Assembly: GCA_030272585.1 (NCBI GenBank)
Contig: BSYQ01000004.1
Location: 2,542,001 to 2,606,000, forward strand
From: Bryopsis sp. KO-2023
Lineage: Eukaryota > Chlorophyta > Ulvophyceae > Bryopsidales > Bryopsidaceae
DNA: 64,000 bases
Direction of reading: 5' to 3'
The translations under genes and the position numbers were made by a program. Shown in pieces: positions 11,334 through 22,755 of this stretch. The notes under the pieces were generated by a model that saw nothing but the letters and a program-made list of their open reading frames with translations, was not told the DNA's origin and did no database searches. Position 1 is the stretch's first letter. Every line of letters begins with the position of its first letter.

Positions 11334-12265
11334 AATCTATTTATGTCCAATCGACAAAACATAATTACGTCGAAAACGTCTGCTTTTTCGTTACAGTGAG
11401 CGACTGAAAAATTTTGATTCACCATTTTTACAAACAGGGAAAGAAAGAGGTCCCAAGGGGGGACCGATAAAAATATCGGGCAAGATACGGGGTATTTATG
11501 ATACGGGTTGCTAAAACATAACTATTTGATGATTATTAATTGATTCTCATGTTTTGTGGGGTTTTGGTGGGACTGGGGTGTACACTAGGGGGCTGTTTCT
11601 ATTGTTGTATTTTTGTTCTATATTAGTTTTATTTCTAGGTATTTTTGTAGCTTTTTCAGTTTTGAATGAACATATCAGATCTTATACGAATGCCATATTT
11701 TTGATCAGGGTATTTTATTTTTGATTAATCTTGGGGACAAAAGATGAATGTGGGCAATTTTGAGCCTTTGTTCATGGTTATAGGAAAACCAGCTTCCCCA
11801 AGGTCACACTTGATTGTAAGTGTGACCTTTTTTGTGTGACCTTTTTTGTGTAAATGAGGATTCACAGTTGAATTTGAGTGTGTCTACAAAAGTTACAGTT
11901 AAAGAACAACTAGGCAGCATGTGTTTGTTTGCATTGATCATTGTCACAATCATGATAACTGCTTGATTCATTCACAGAAAATGAAAAAAGATGGTGTGTA
12001 AATTGTAATGGTTGGATGAATGTAGTCCAGTGATCATATACAGTAGTTGCAAACCATAAAAACAATGAGCGATCGCTCTCCATAATGCTGGAACATCCAC
12101 AAGCAAAGAATAGGAAGATACTTGGTATGCATATGGTTGTGGCCTTAAGATCAGTCAAGTAAAAATAGTTTACAGTCAATTCAAAAAGAAAATGTCAACT
12201 TGCACCATTGAATGGAGCACTGTCTTCATAGTCCCTTCAGACAGACAGACAACCCCCTGAACCCA
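11334..12265. other. AT-rich intergenic stretch without recognised gene
   Basis: The AlkB stop at 11331-11333 overlaps an AATAAA-like polyadenylation signal. The rest is AT-rich and has stops in every frame. A short direct repeat of TGTGACCTTTTTTG lies near 11820-11850. Nothing else is supported. Confidence 0.5.
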
Positions 12266-13146
12266 TCACCTCCTCAAGAACAATACCCCGCCTGCAATCC
12301 CCCCAATTGCAGCTCCAGCCAATAAACATTTCTTGAACCATCGCCCCCGTACTTGTTGCCTCACGCTCGAATTGGCCCCATGCCCCGTTCTGCTCAGCTC
12401 GTCCTTCTTCCCAACTTTGGCCACCACTGTCTCCTCTCCACGCCTTACAGCTAGCTCCGAGTACAGAAGCCCAGATTGGGCCCCACCGAGATCCAAAACC
12501 TCGGTTCTGATGGATTCATCAGTTTCCTTGGGACCCCTGTCGAGATAGAGGACGTTTTGTGAGCACGAGAAGGCTGATTGAATAGAGAGACCAGAAAGGA
12601 TATTGTGCTTCTTCAACTACTTACCATCTTGGGCTTCCAGCACCCGGACCTGTCGAGCTTCGTGGATCTTCCAAGGCCCTTCGAAGAATTTTCAGGATTA
12701 CGCTTGTCCTGATCTTGACTGTTCCCGAGCTGTTTGTTGGGCGTCGAAGGCACTCGATTTGACTTTTGGGCATAGGGCCTCCTTTGTCTCCGTAGTATAT
12801 TTCCCACAATGGCCTCTCGGACCCAGGGAGCGTGTGCATAAGGGGATTGCCGGCCAGGTTGATTTTTTTCAGCGTTGTGATGGCCCCCAACTCCAAGGGC
12901 ACCGTGTTCAGGAGGTTGTCTGCCACGTGGAGTTCCGCCAACTGCACGAGGTTGCCGAGTTCTGGTGGCAATGTTGTAAGCTGCACAACACACATACGAG
13001 TAAAAATCTCTCTCGCTTCCCAGTATTTGGATGAAATTGAACGGCAAGAACACCTCCTTCTCATAGTTGTTTTCGTTTCTTACGCGGTTTTGGTCAATCT
13101 TCAAGACGGTGAGGGCCCTCAGGTTCCCGATTTCTCGAGGCAGCAT

Positions 13147-14516
13147 CAGAGTTGTGCGCCGTTGCAACGGCTCCGTTAATAACGGCGCCGTTAACGGTAA
13201 CGGGCCGTTGCCGTACCGTTACCGTCACACTTTTCTGTCGCCGTTATTGGCCGTTAAAACGCCGTTAACGGTCGCAGAGCCGTTGCAACGGTGGACGCCG
13301 TTGTCACTAATTGCAACGGTTATTAGTAAACGATTTTAGATCCTTGTCGAACTGGTCTCGTTCGTTTCGAAGGTGAGAAGGGTCGTAAAGTGTTTAAAAA
13401 AACTACCAAAGCAAAGTAGAACTCTTTCCGAGCACGACACACTTTGTCGCGCTCAAAACGAGCGAGAAACGAGGGAGTAAAGCTTGTTTCTGTGTTTTCT
13501 ACAGAAACTGGGATATCTCTCTCGTTTCTCACTCGTTTTGAGCGCGACAAAGTGCGTCGTGCTCGGAAAAGGGTCGACTTTTATCCCAGCTGCTTTTCTC
13601 ACGTCGAAAACGTCTCTTCAACAGAAACGACCGATGGTGTGGGAAAAGATCTGTGTTGGATCTATTTTGGGGTTAGTAAATTTCCGCTGTGGGTTCCGCT
13701 TTCAGTGCCGCTGAAGTTCCGCTTTTTTACGGAGCTTACAAGGGTCGTTTCAAGGTAAAGTGAGCGGAACAAGTCGAGTTCCGCTCTTCCCAATACGGCC
13801 CTTTAAGTTTCTATTTTAGGGGTTAACTTTTTTTAATCGTATTGGGAAGAGCGGAACTCGACTTGTTCCACTCACTTTACCTCGAAACGACCCTTCTAAG
13901 TTCCGCCAAAAAGCGGAACTTCAGCGGCACTGAAAGCGGAACACACACCGAAACTTTACTAACCTAAAAATAGATCTAACACAGATCTTTTCCCACACCA
14001 TCGGTCGTTTCTGTTGAAGAGACGTTTTCGACGTGAGAAAAGCAGCTGGGATGAAAGTCGACCCTTTTCCGAGCACGACGCACTTTGTCGCGCTCAAAAC
14101 GAGTGAGAAACGAGGGAGAAAAGCCAGTTTTTGTTTTTTCACAGAAACTGGCTTTTCTCCCTCGTTTCTCACTCGTTTTGAGCGCGACAAAGTGCGCCGT
14201 GCTCGCGAGAGCTTCCTCTTTGGCTTATTTAATTGTTGGAAGAGTTTTATCATCTTCCACACACGCGAAACGAACTAGGAGAGAATGGGAAAGTGGTCCA
14301 CCCATTCTAATTTACTAATCGAATCGCCGTTAACGGTGGCCGTTGGTGACCGTTAATAACGGTTAACAACGGCCGTTAAAACGCCGTTAACGACCGTTAA
14401 ACCGTTGTGCGACAACGGTACGGTAACGGTTTTCACGGCAACAACGGCGCCGTTAATTGCCGTTCCCGTTGCCGTACCGTTGTCGTTGTCAAAATTCCGA
14501 GTTGCGCACAACTCTG
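13147..14516. mobile_element. Non-autonomous hAT-type DNA transposon, 1370 bp
   Basis: Terminal inverted repeats of 13 bp (CAGAGTTGTGCGC) are flanked by a perfect 8-bp target duplication GGCAGCAT at 13139-13146 and 14517-14524. An 8-bp duplication with CAG-starting ends is typical of hAT elements. Subterminal regions are packed with CCGTTAACGG-like and CAACGG motifs, likely transposase binding sites. There is no transposase frame; the core is a long foldback. The same ends occur in a 284-bp copy at 29423-29706. Confidence 0.88.
13436..14215. repeat. Long inverted repeat (foldback) in the core of the hAT-type element
   Basis: About 300-bp arms (roughly 13500-13800 and 13845-14145) read as reverse complements, including a GGTTCCGCTTTCAG-like block, CCACACCATCGGTCG and a CTCAAAACGAG segment. 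Each end also carries a smaller palindrome around GAGAAACGAGGGAG. The centre is a short AT-rich spacer near 13805-13840. Transcripts would form a long hairpin RNA. Confidence 0.8.
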
Positions 14517-15171
14517 GGCAGCATGTGGATTCGGTTCCGAGACAGGAGCAACACCTTGGCGCTCGTTTTTGCAAGTACTTCAGCTGGTACCTCGTCGAGG
14601 TCCCAGCCCTTGATCTTGACCGTAAAGTCGCCCATCAATTCCTGAACGGCACAACACCGAAGGCTGAAAGCTCGCTCTCCGACTCATGGCGGCTCGAACG
14701 CTCCTTTTCATATTTCATGTCCCAAAAACTGTGCGCGCACATTTTCCGCCACGTGGGTGATTTTCCTCTATCAGGTGAAAAAGGAAAAAAAAAGAGAAAC
14801 ATCCTTTTTCTTGCTGATGGATGATACACCACGTTTTAATCACTTGATTAATCAAGTGACTGAACAATATTGTCCAATCTAACGGAGTGCTTGGCTCCTG
14901 AGAAAAGAAGTATAACACAATCGTAGTGCAAGATGGGAAAAGCAGTCGAACTAGTGATGTCTTCAGCACATCTGTTTTTTGTTCTTGGAGTTTCTTAATG
15001 TCAAATGTTTGTTTGGAGTTCTGGGGGTTTCTTTCTGAAATTGTTTTGTCGAAGACAGTCCAAGGGGTCGGCCAGAAATGTTTCAAAATTGTGACAATAT
15101 TCAATTCTGTTAATAGAATTCGATTCCCAAGAGCCGACATGAGGATCCCAAAAAGTACGTAAGCTAAACTG

Positions 15172-15680
15172 TTGCTCTGCGAAGCAGTTCATACCGCTCG
15201 AAATTGTTGGCTCCTGCTCGCTGTCTTGACTACTACGTTTGTTTCCGCCATCAGGACCCTGCCAATGACGATCGAGTTAAAAAATGCATCCAATGGCTCA
15301 CAGCCAGATGCTCCATATATGCTACTCACTTTTCTCACTGAAGAAGTAAAACGCCGAATTACCGAGAGGAACACCCTCGTCGAATAGTCAACAGTATCGT
15401 CGCCTCCTGGTGGAGCAAAAGAATTTGTATCAAAGGGCTCTCCGTTTGACCGGTATCAGTTGTAAGTAACCAACAGCATGTCGATTCAGTTGAAGGCATC
15501 GTTGGTTAGAAAGATCAGGTGACTTAGTTCTTGGTCCAAACTGAAGAACGTCCTACAAAGAATGAATGCGCTTCCTTGGCGCCCTCCAGAGATCCTAAGA
15601 GAGGTCTCCTGATAGCTTGCTTTATCCATGAAATGAAACGTTGGCTCGAAAAATATGAATAGGAATACAGTCATTACGTA
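15172..15680 (-). pseudogene. Copy 1 of the unrecognised 'FGGFGGKF' gene, degraded
   Basis: The sequence matches the exons of the copy at 19.5-20.2 kb in the same orientation and at the same distance from its LRR neighbour. The block containing SLDQELSHLIF aligns to FDQELNHLIF in copy 2, and a later block containing SRSQQFR is shared. Relative to copy 2 a deletion of about 5 nt shifts the frame near 15380, and the exon encoding FGGFGGKF is missing. It is therefore probably non-functional. Confidence 0.6.
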
Positions 15681-16349
15681 CGGGCCCGCCGCCCCAATGC
15701 AATATTAAGCTCACTCCTTCACGTTTCTGAAGTACTTAAGGCACAAAGGTGCATCATCGCCTGGTCTCGGTTTTTTTTCTGTACATGGGGGAAAACTTGT
15801 GCACTGGTGGATACTTTCAAAAGCTTAGAAAAGTAGATTCCATGAGCCTAATTGCTTTTGAAGCTGTGTGGCAAGCCCAACATGTCCTTACATGTGCACA
15901 TGTTCTCCAGCCTTCCACATTGCTCTTGCAACTGACTAGTGTATGGGGTTCAAAACTTTGGAAATGAAATGACAACCCCGAGCTCGATAAAATCACTGCA
16001 TCATACTATGATGGGCTGATGGGCGGTGGTAGTATACCGCTCATACCAATCAGGCTTGTGTTGTCGGCATCTGAAAAAAACAACATGCAAAAAAAAGAAA
16101 GTGCCACTGTATTCGAGACAATACACATGTCTGTTATTGTTTTGGGGCAAAACTAGAACATGAAAATGAACCCACAGATCCAGAACACCAAGAACGAAGG
16201 CGTCGCCCCCCCAATACCCTCCCTCCGTAATATGCACGATTCTAAAATCCTGAGCCCCCTTAAAAAGAAACTGTTGATACGAGTAAGCACAACCAACAAA
16301 TTTTAAAACGTTGTTATTGAAACAGTCGGAAAATCCAGCGAATAACTAG
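15681..16349. other. No gene seen
   Basis: Stops occur in all frames and no domain-like peptide is visible. The stretch lies between the degraded gene copy and the ankyrin-gene fragment at 16350. Confidence 0.4.
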
Positions 16350-16590
16350 ATGCTGCTCCACAGATATCCCAAAAATTGTGGTGTACCCAAGAAAAATCAA
16401 TCAATCAATCATCACATGTTGCCTGAGGGGCCACTCTGCAAAAAAAAAATCAAACTCCATGGATTTTGCACATCCCAAGGCATGGTGTGTTTTCCAGTTC
16501 TTGTGAATGAATGTTTTTTAACGGGACACTTTGACATTTCAACCTTGCATAATGGCTTTCAAACGCGTCGCAAAAATGTTCTCGGTGTTA
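16350..16590 (-). pseudogene. Orphan 3' end of an ankyrin-family gene
   Basis: On the minus strand a short stretch encodes RLKAIMQG then a stop at 16539-16541, matching the C-terminal tail of the ankyrin genes downstream (KKRLKATMQG in copy C). The following 190 bp matches their 3' UTR, including the 'tgaatgagtgtttt' and 'ccaaaattgtggtg' motifs. No upstream exon is attached, so this is a truncated duplicate about 6 kb outside the main cluster. Confidence 0.65.
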
Positions 16591-17000
16591 AGTGCCTCTT
16601 AACTTAACATCTATCTGTTGGCATCGTCGTTTCGAACCGGGTTGTAGAGATGAAAGGATACGGAGTGGGTCGCGAGTCGTGGTGCGCGAGAATGGGCGTC
16701 GATGGTGGGGATTCCTTCGATGGTGGAAGAAGTGTTTAGTTTGGAGCTGCGATTGGGGGATTGCGGGGGTGAATTCTTCTTAAAGGAGGGAAACGGCCGT
16801 TTTGACACCAGTATTAACAATGCCACGTTTGAAAAGAAGTTTGGGAGACAATTGTCTTTTGGACTCTGCTGGAATACAATCGCAATTGCGTTCCACCTCC
16901 AAAACTAGCAATACAGTACAGCTCTAGAGATATCCATCCAAGCTATCACAAGGCTCTCTTTTCAAGTTGCAGTGTTCGAAATAGTGTTGGTTAGTCATCA

Positions 17001-17492
17001 CTACTCAACGCTCAACAAAGTGCTGTCCAGGGAGTGAACCGATGCACTAGGGACAATTCGTTTTTTGAGGAAGGGCGTCTCTTTTTCTAGCAGTGTTTTT
17101 GTAGCTTGGAGCAGTAATTGTGGGCAAGACCTTCGAAAAGTACAGAGTTCTAAAAAGATTTCGGTATGCTCAAAGGGAGTAGGATGGTTGGCACCATTGG
17201 CAAAACCTGTGCTGAAATGGTTATATCTACCCAGATGTTCAAATACCTCTGCATCTTGTAGCAGCTTCCTAAGGGAAGAATTGATAAGCAAATCACCCAG
17301 ATCCACAACAGAAAGACACACAGGAGGGCCTTGATATTCGATGTTAAGTGCAACAATTAAACCCTGAACCCTTTCCTTGATTAAGAATAGATCCAAGAGC
17401 TCATGCACCCCGTCCACAATCTCCTTGCGGAAAATAGCAGAGTAGGAAATCCATCTGTTATCTTTGAAGAGTTGATCTTTCTCAAGCTTCAA
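17001..17492 (-). CDS. Hypothetical 163-residue protein
   Basis: A single uninterrupted frame starting MKLEKDQLFKDNRWIS and ending near SLDSTLLSVE. Composition is protein-like (mixed hydrophobic and charged, segments such as LSVVDLGDLLINSSLRKLLQDAEVF that could form helices), with no signal peptide or membrane segment. I recognise no family. It could equally be one exon of a larger gene. Support is only length and composition. Confidence 0.35.
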   Translation of the reverse strand: MKLEKDQLFKDNRWISYSAIFRKEIVDGVHELLDLFLIKERVQGLIVALNIEYQGPPVCLSVVDLGDLLINSSLRKLLQDAEVFEHLGRYNHFSTGFANGANHPTPFEHTEIFLELCTFRRSCPQLLLQATKTLLEKETPFLKKRIVPSASVHSLDSTLLSVE

Positions 17493-18060
17493 GACAAATG
17501 AAATAGAAAATAAACGGAGTTCAAGCTGCTAAGTATTTTGTGTCATTCAATTTATTCATCAACTTATTATTCATATAGTTGTTCGTTTATTCATCCATCC
17601 ATTCATTCGAATTTGTTTATTTATTGTTTGCATGTACATTCTCCTACAAAAATGAGTGGAGTGAGAAAAACTGTTGAAAAAATTCACCATAAAATAACTG
17701 TAGAAAAGGCAAATAAGAAAAGTTCTTGTCAATCCTCAAGAAACAGAACAAGACAAGCACTGGTGAGTGATCTGCCAATCAAAGAGATGCGCCGATTGAA
17801 CAGCAAGGGTTCCCTGACCTCAGCACCATAGGCATGACTTTCATTTCCATGCACCTGGGCTGTAGCCTAAAATCAAGAGGCATTCTCCAATCATTTGCAC
17901 CCATTTTTTTTTCTCTTCCTTTTCTTTGGACGACCCAAGAACAGGAAGAAACTGGACAATTTTTAGGTTGCTTCAGTCAAAATAGTTTACAGTTAATTAA
18001 AAAAATAAACGTCAATGAATCGCTGTCATCATAGCCCCCTTAAAAGACACCCTGAACAAA

Positions 18061-19051
18061 TCACCTTCTCGAGAATAATACACCGCCAGCAATCCCCCCA
18101 ATGACAGCTCCAACGAACAAACACTTCTTCCACCATCGTCCCCTCCTTTTTTGCCTCAAGCTTGAATTGGCCCCACGCCCCATTTCTCTCGGAACGTCCT
18201 TCTTCCTCATCGTGGCCACCGTCTCCTCTCCACGCTTTCCAGCTAGATCCGGGTGCAGAAGCCCAGACGAGCCCCCACCAAGGTCCAAAACCTCGGTTCT
18301 GACGGAATCGCCAGTTTCCTCGAGGACCCTGTCGATACAACGAACGTTTTTGTGAGCACGAGAAGATCGAGAGACAAGAAAAGAAAGTGTGCTTCTTCAG
18401 CTACATACCGTCTTGGGCTTCCAGCACCCGGACCTGTCGAGCTTCGTGGAACGCCCGCCTCCAAGGCCCTTCGCAGAATTCTCAGGATTACGCTTGTCCT
18501 GATCTTGATTGTTCCCGAGCTGTTTGTTGGGCGTCGAAGGCACTCGATTTGACTTTTGGGCATAGGGCCTGCTTTGTCTCCGTAATAGATTTCCCACAGT
18601 GGCCTCTCGGACCCGGGGAGCGTGTGCATAAGGGGGTTGCCAGCCAGGTTGATTTTTTTCAGTGCTTTAATTGCCCCCAACTCCACGGGCACTGTGTTCA
18701 ACATGTTGTCTGTTACGTGGAGCTCCGCCAACTCCACGAGGTTGCCGAGCTCTGGTGGCAACGTTGTAAGCTACAGAGCACAACTGCGAGTCACCCCCAA
18801 AGTCTCTCGCTCCCAAGTTTTCGGATGAAATTGAACAGCAAGAACACCTCCTTCTCATAGTTGTTTTCGTTTCTTACGCGGTTTTGGTCAATCTTCAAGA
18901 CGGTGAGGGCCCTCAGGTTCCCGATGTCTGGTGGCAGCATGTCGATGCGGTTTCGCGATAGGATGAGAACCTTGGCGCTCCATTTTTCGAGCACTTTTTT
19001 TGGGACCTCGTCAAGGTCCCACCCCTTGACCTTGATCGTATAATCGCCCAT
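18061..19051 (-). CDS. Leucine-rich-repeat protein with C-terminal membrane anchor, copy 2 (intact)
   Basis: Three exons: 19051-18878, 18770-18409 and 18328-18061, about 267 residues. Exon 1 starts MGDYTIKVKGWDLDEVP and enters the repeats (KVLILSRNRIDMLPPDIGNL). The splice to exon 2 restores a continuous repeat (KIDQNR then LTTLPPELGNLVEL). The repeats end at NLAGNPLMHTLPGSERPLWEIYYG, resembling intracellular LRR proteins with the LP..I/LGNL consensus. Exon 3 is Ser/Gly-rich and ends WWKKCLFVGAVIGGIAGGVLFSRR, a single membrane segment at the extreme C-terminus, so insertion as a tail-anchored protein with the LRRs in the cytosol is inferred. A good splice acceptor sits just before the ATG (TGTGCAG), so a further 5' exon is possible; an in-frame ATG at 19096 is an alternative start. 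Confidence 0.8.
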
Positions 19052-19534
19052 GAGTTCCTGCACAGCAAAACATGTAAGGCTGAAAGCCTGCTCCACGACT
19101 CAACGGCGGGTCGAAAGCTCTTTTCCACATTTCAGGTCACAAAAACATTTCCTGTATGAGGGTAATTCTCGTCCACCAGGCAAAAAAGAAAGAGAAACAT
19201 CATTTTTTTGCTGTTGCATGATACATCACGTTCAAAATCACTTGATTGGTTAACCCAATGGATCGATTGCTCTCGAGAAGCAAAAGAAGTGTGAAACACT
19301 CTTTAAATAAGTAAAACTGGCGTTATATATATATTTACCAACAACATACACTTTTTGTTTTTGGACTCTTTAGAACTCTGTGACTCTATGGATCGGCAAT
19401 GCATTTGCTGGGAGCTTTATATTATGAAATTGTGCTTCCAATGACAATCCAACAGACAGGGGATGAGCAGAAAGGTTTCAAAATTGTGACAATACAATTT
19501 TGATTCTCAAGGGGAGTGGGCACGATGATTCCAG

Positions 19535-20219
19535 AGAGCACATATTTGTACACCGTTGCTCTGCGAAGGCAAAGAACAAGCTCATACCGGCCGGAATTGT
19601 TGGCTCCTGTCCGCTGTAATTGTTGTGTCCGCCATCGAGACCCTGCCGACGAATATGGAGTTCAACAGTGCACCCATTGGTTCGCGATCGACGCAGGCAG
19701 ATGCTCCATATGCTACTCACTTGTATCACTGGAGAGCTGAAAAGCCGAAACGCCGAAAGGGACACCCTTGAAGTTGTCAATAGTCGATAGTATCGTCGCC
19801 TCCTGGTAGAGAAACAGAGTTTGTATCCAGGGCCCTACCGTTTCACCAGTATCAGTTGTAACTAACCACTCGGTTAACTTGGAGGCGTCGTTTGGTTTCA
19901 AAGATCAGGTGATTTAGTTCCTGGTCGAAACGAAGAGAGCGTCCTCCAAAGAACGAATGCACCTCGCACACCTCGGTACGCAGCCTCAACCAAGGAACGT
20001 ACGTGTGTGTGTATACAAAACCAATCCTGAAATAACTGGATCTGTCTTTGTGTTCCGGGGCCGTAAACTTTCCCCCAAAACCGCCAAAGCCGCTCGCTCC
20101 CCCACGCATCCAATATACATATATTAAAAGTCTTGGGTCAGAAGGGCACGGGATGGGTATTTCGAGTGTGGGGTGTTGGGCTTCTTTGGCCTCCGGAACG
20201 ATGGACCAGATGAAAACCT
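19535..20219 (-). CDS. Unrecognised gene with FGGFGGKF motif, copy 2 (partial model)
   Basis: A clear coding exon runs about 20219-19883 (about 112 codons) with no stops and contains IYVYWMRGGASGFGGFGGKF, HTYVPWLRLRTEVCEVH and RFDQELNHLIFETKRR. A second open block follows at about 19850-19745 (contains PWIQTLFLYQEATILST and GVPFGVSAFQLSSDT) and a third near 19710-19590. The splice junctions between them are not settled. The family is unknown to me. It lies about 0.8 kb upstream of the LRR gene on the same strand, and the pair is duplicated together, so the two might be one transcription unit. Confidence 0.5.
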
Positions 20220-20229
20220 GAGGTTTCTT

Positions 20230-21040
20230 GCAAGAGCCGATTTTTCAATTGATAAATCGGCTATATAGCTTGCGTTACCTGTTATTGAAAAAAAACGAAT
20301 ATGAATACATTCTTTACATAGAGGCAGTCCCCATTCAACATAACACTCACTCCTACAAGTATTTAGGTGCTTGCTCCCTTGGTCTTGGTTTTACTTCAGC
20401 ACCCGAGGAAAAAACATCCGGGTTGGAGATTTCTCTGTGGCTGTGCAGCGGTGGATACTTTTTTAAGTTAAGAATAAAACGTAAACATGAATATTGTCTT
20501 GCTGTTGCCCCAAAACTCGCCATTCTCAGAAAATCGGCAGTCTCAGAAACTTAGGTTGCACTATTGTTGTGATTAGATTTTAACGAAGACAAAAAAATAA
20601 TTAATTAATTAGAAAAAAAAAGATAACTGTTTTGTTTCTTTCGACATGCTGATTGACTCGATAAAGAGACAGGCGCAATTAGGTTGAGGATTTTTCCGAA
20701 GTGACAAGTTCTAGAACATGAGATTTATTGTACGGCACTGGGAGGTTCTTTCATCGTTTAATGTTTGTTTCCTTGCTTTTTTGTTTGCCTCAAAACAGAC
20801 AGACCAAAAAACATCAAATTATATTGAAGAGGAGAGTGTCCCTCTCCTATTACAATGAACATGTAGATGACCAGGGATAACCAGTTTCAGTCTTTAAGAA
20901 GAAAACCAACAGGAAATTAGGAGTCCAAAAATAAGAATCTTATTTTTGTTAAACCACTTCAAAAGCATTTGAACTATCTTCAAACATAGATGTCTGCACA
21001 GTCAAACAACGGAGAAGTTCCTGACGAACCACCACATTTT
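20230..21040. other. No gene seen
   Basis: AT-rich DNA with stops in all frames between the unrecognised gene and the R1 repeat. An AATTAATTAATTAG run lies near 20600. Nothing is supported. Confidence 0.4.
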
Positions 21041-22720
21041 CACTAGAAAAAAGCGCACCATCCAGACCATCCAACCAAGTTTGAATCTTTACTATGCCCG
21101 TCTCAGCTTCCAAACGTCAGCCTGCAGCGAGCCCTCAAGGGGAGGCCTCCATCATTTTGGATACAGTTATCATTTTCCCCCTACAACAAGATATGCACCG
21201 GAGCAACAAAACTGTTGATACAAAAAAGCATCAACCAACAGAATATCGTTCATCGCAATGTACCATTCAACGAGCCAAGATCACTGGTCGCGACATAAAA
21301 ACATCAAGGACCTCCAAATGAAAAAGAAACAACACAATACAATCCAGCCAAGCAGGATTGTCGGTTTGTTGTCAGGAAATGACAATTTGTGCGAAGAGGG
21401 GGATTCGAACCCATGCGGAATTCTAGGTCGCGACGATCCACTCTAAGGACCCGGTCAGAATTCGTTCTAGTCTGCCTCCACGATAAAATTGAAAACTCAC
21501 TCCCTATATACTGCTAAACTTGTTGCATCCGTGAAACAAACACAACAGGACCAGCTCTTCCGAGACGAGTTGATGGCTGGCCCATGGTGTTCTCCTGGTA
21601 CTTGTTTGTTTGTTTGTTTGTTTGTTTGTTTGTTTTGGGATGCAAACTCGGCAAGACTGTTTTGCGGCTCAATGGCCGCTGGGGTATCAAATGCCCGTTT
21701 GAAACACACTTTTCCAGGTGGATGCTCGCATATTTGCTGAGCTCGAAAAAAAGTACTTGGAGAAAGCCAACCTAATGGAGGCCACTGTGGGAGGCGGTGG
21801 ACGTCAGGTAAAAACCTCGCCAAGAATCGAAGTGAAGTGAGGCCAGACAAAGGCGGACCTCGTTGGGGACAATTCTGCCCACCAGCACCCGTCAGGTTGG
21901 TGCAACTAATCGGGTTCACCACACCACCAAGGTATTTTTCGTTCCCCTTCGCTCAATACCGAGTGCCGGCCAAGTAGTGGTTTCAATCTCCGAAAAGCCC
22001 TGAAAATGTTGCCGATGGCCAGGAGTTCCTTCGGAGGCAACGTGTGTGCATGACGTTTCCTGTCGGTTTCGCAGATCGAAACAGAGCATGCAGAAGAGCG
22101 AAAAGAGACAACTCGTGGATTTTTTTTGGATTTTTGGTGCATGGTCTCATATTGCCCATGTAGCCAACTGACTGGTGGATGGGATTCAAAACTTTGCCTC
22201 ATTGCAATGGGTTGATAGCCCCGAAACCAACAGGATGAGAAATACGAAATATTTGGCAAAGAATCATGGAGACAAACCGGATGATACGCTTGCTTTCTCT
22301 CACGGCAAGATAAAAAAACAGTGCAAAAGAACAGATTCAGAACCAGGGATCCCTGGTTGACCACACCGGAATGATGAGGTCAGGACACCAAGAATGGCAA
22401 CCTCATTTCCATCAGCCTGCACTGATCCCATCAAAATTTTACATCAATACCGTTTTTCCCAAAAATCAAGACATGCATGAGAGCAACAACTGTTCATCAC
22501 ATACCAATCAACGACCCAATACACACACACACAAATATAATATATATACATATAGTATATGATACATACAGAAAAAAAAAATGCAAAAAATCCAGTCAAT
22601 AGCTAGCTGGTCGGTAGATAGATAGATATTGCACTACATACATCCCCAAAATTGTGGTGGACCCTAGAGAAAGCAAACGCATTCTGCACACCCCAGGAAA
22701 CGATGGTATCTCCAGTTTTT
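21041..22720 (+). repeat. R1 ankyrin-gene 3'-flank module, copy 1
   Basis: About 1.7 kb repeated at 32565-34180 in the same orientation, and in reverse at 49635-50260 and 60170-60990. It begins with a GCGCACCATCC block, includes a tRNA-like B-box (GGGGATTCGAACCC, near 21400 on this strand), a short open segment encoding AELEKKYLEKANLME, and GTTCACCACACCACCAAGG. Copies sit against the 3' ends of ankyrin genes and run in the same relative order, so gene and flank were duplicated as a unit. A (TTTG)n tract at 21600-21635 is specific to this copy. Confidence 0.75.
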
Positions 22721-22755
22721 GTGAATGAGTGTTTTTGACGGGGCACTTCGATAAA

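Larger units (their letters stand above)
12266..14635 (-). pseudogene. Leucine-rich-repeat tail-anchored protein, copy 1, split by a hAT-type insertion
   Basis: Exons: 14635-14517 plus 13146-13139 onward to about 13093 (exon 1, split by the element at 13147-14516), 12980-12625 (exon 2) and 12536-12266 (exon 3). Exon 1 starts MGDFTVKIKGWDLDEVP; exon 2 carries LRRs (LTTLPPELGNLVQLAELHV); exon 3 ends in a hydrophobic anchor (LLAGAAIGGIAGGVLFLRR). Splice sites and phases match intact copy 2 at 18.0-19.1 kb. The insertion falls after codons for HMLP, and the 8-bp duplication (ATGCTGCC in the sense direction) repeats MLP. I see no other lesion, so the break may be recent. Unless the element is spliced out, the product would stop inside it. 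Confidence 0.8.

Noticed and set aside
17652-17831. Small basic plus-strand frame starting MSGVRKTVEKIHHK
   Set aside because: Only 59 codons, no homologue recognised, and overlapping an AT-rich stretch; could be real but is not separable from chance.
21600-21635. (TTTG)n tract in R1 copy 1 as another micro-insertion
   Set aside because: It lacks the ATTGATG head and no flanking duplication is visible, so an ordinary microsatellite is the simpler reading.
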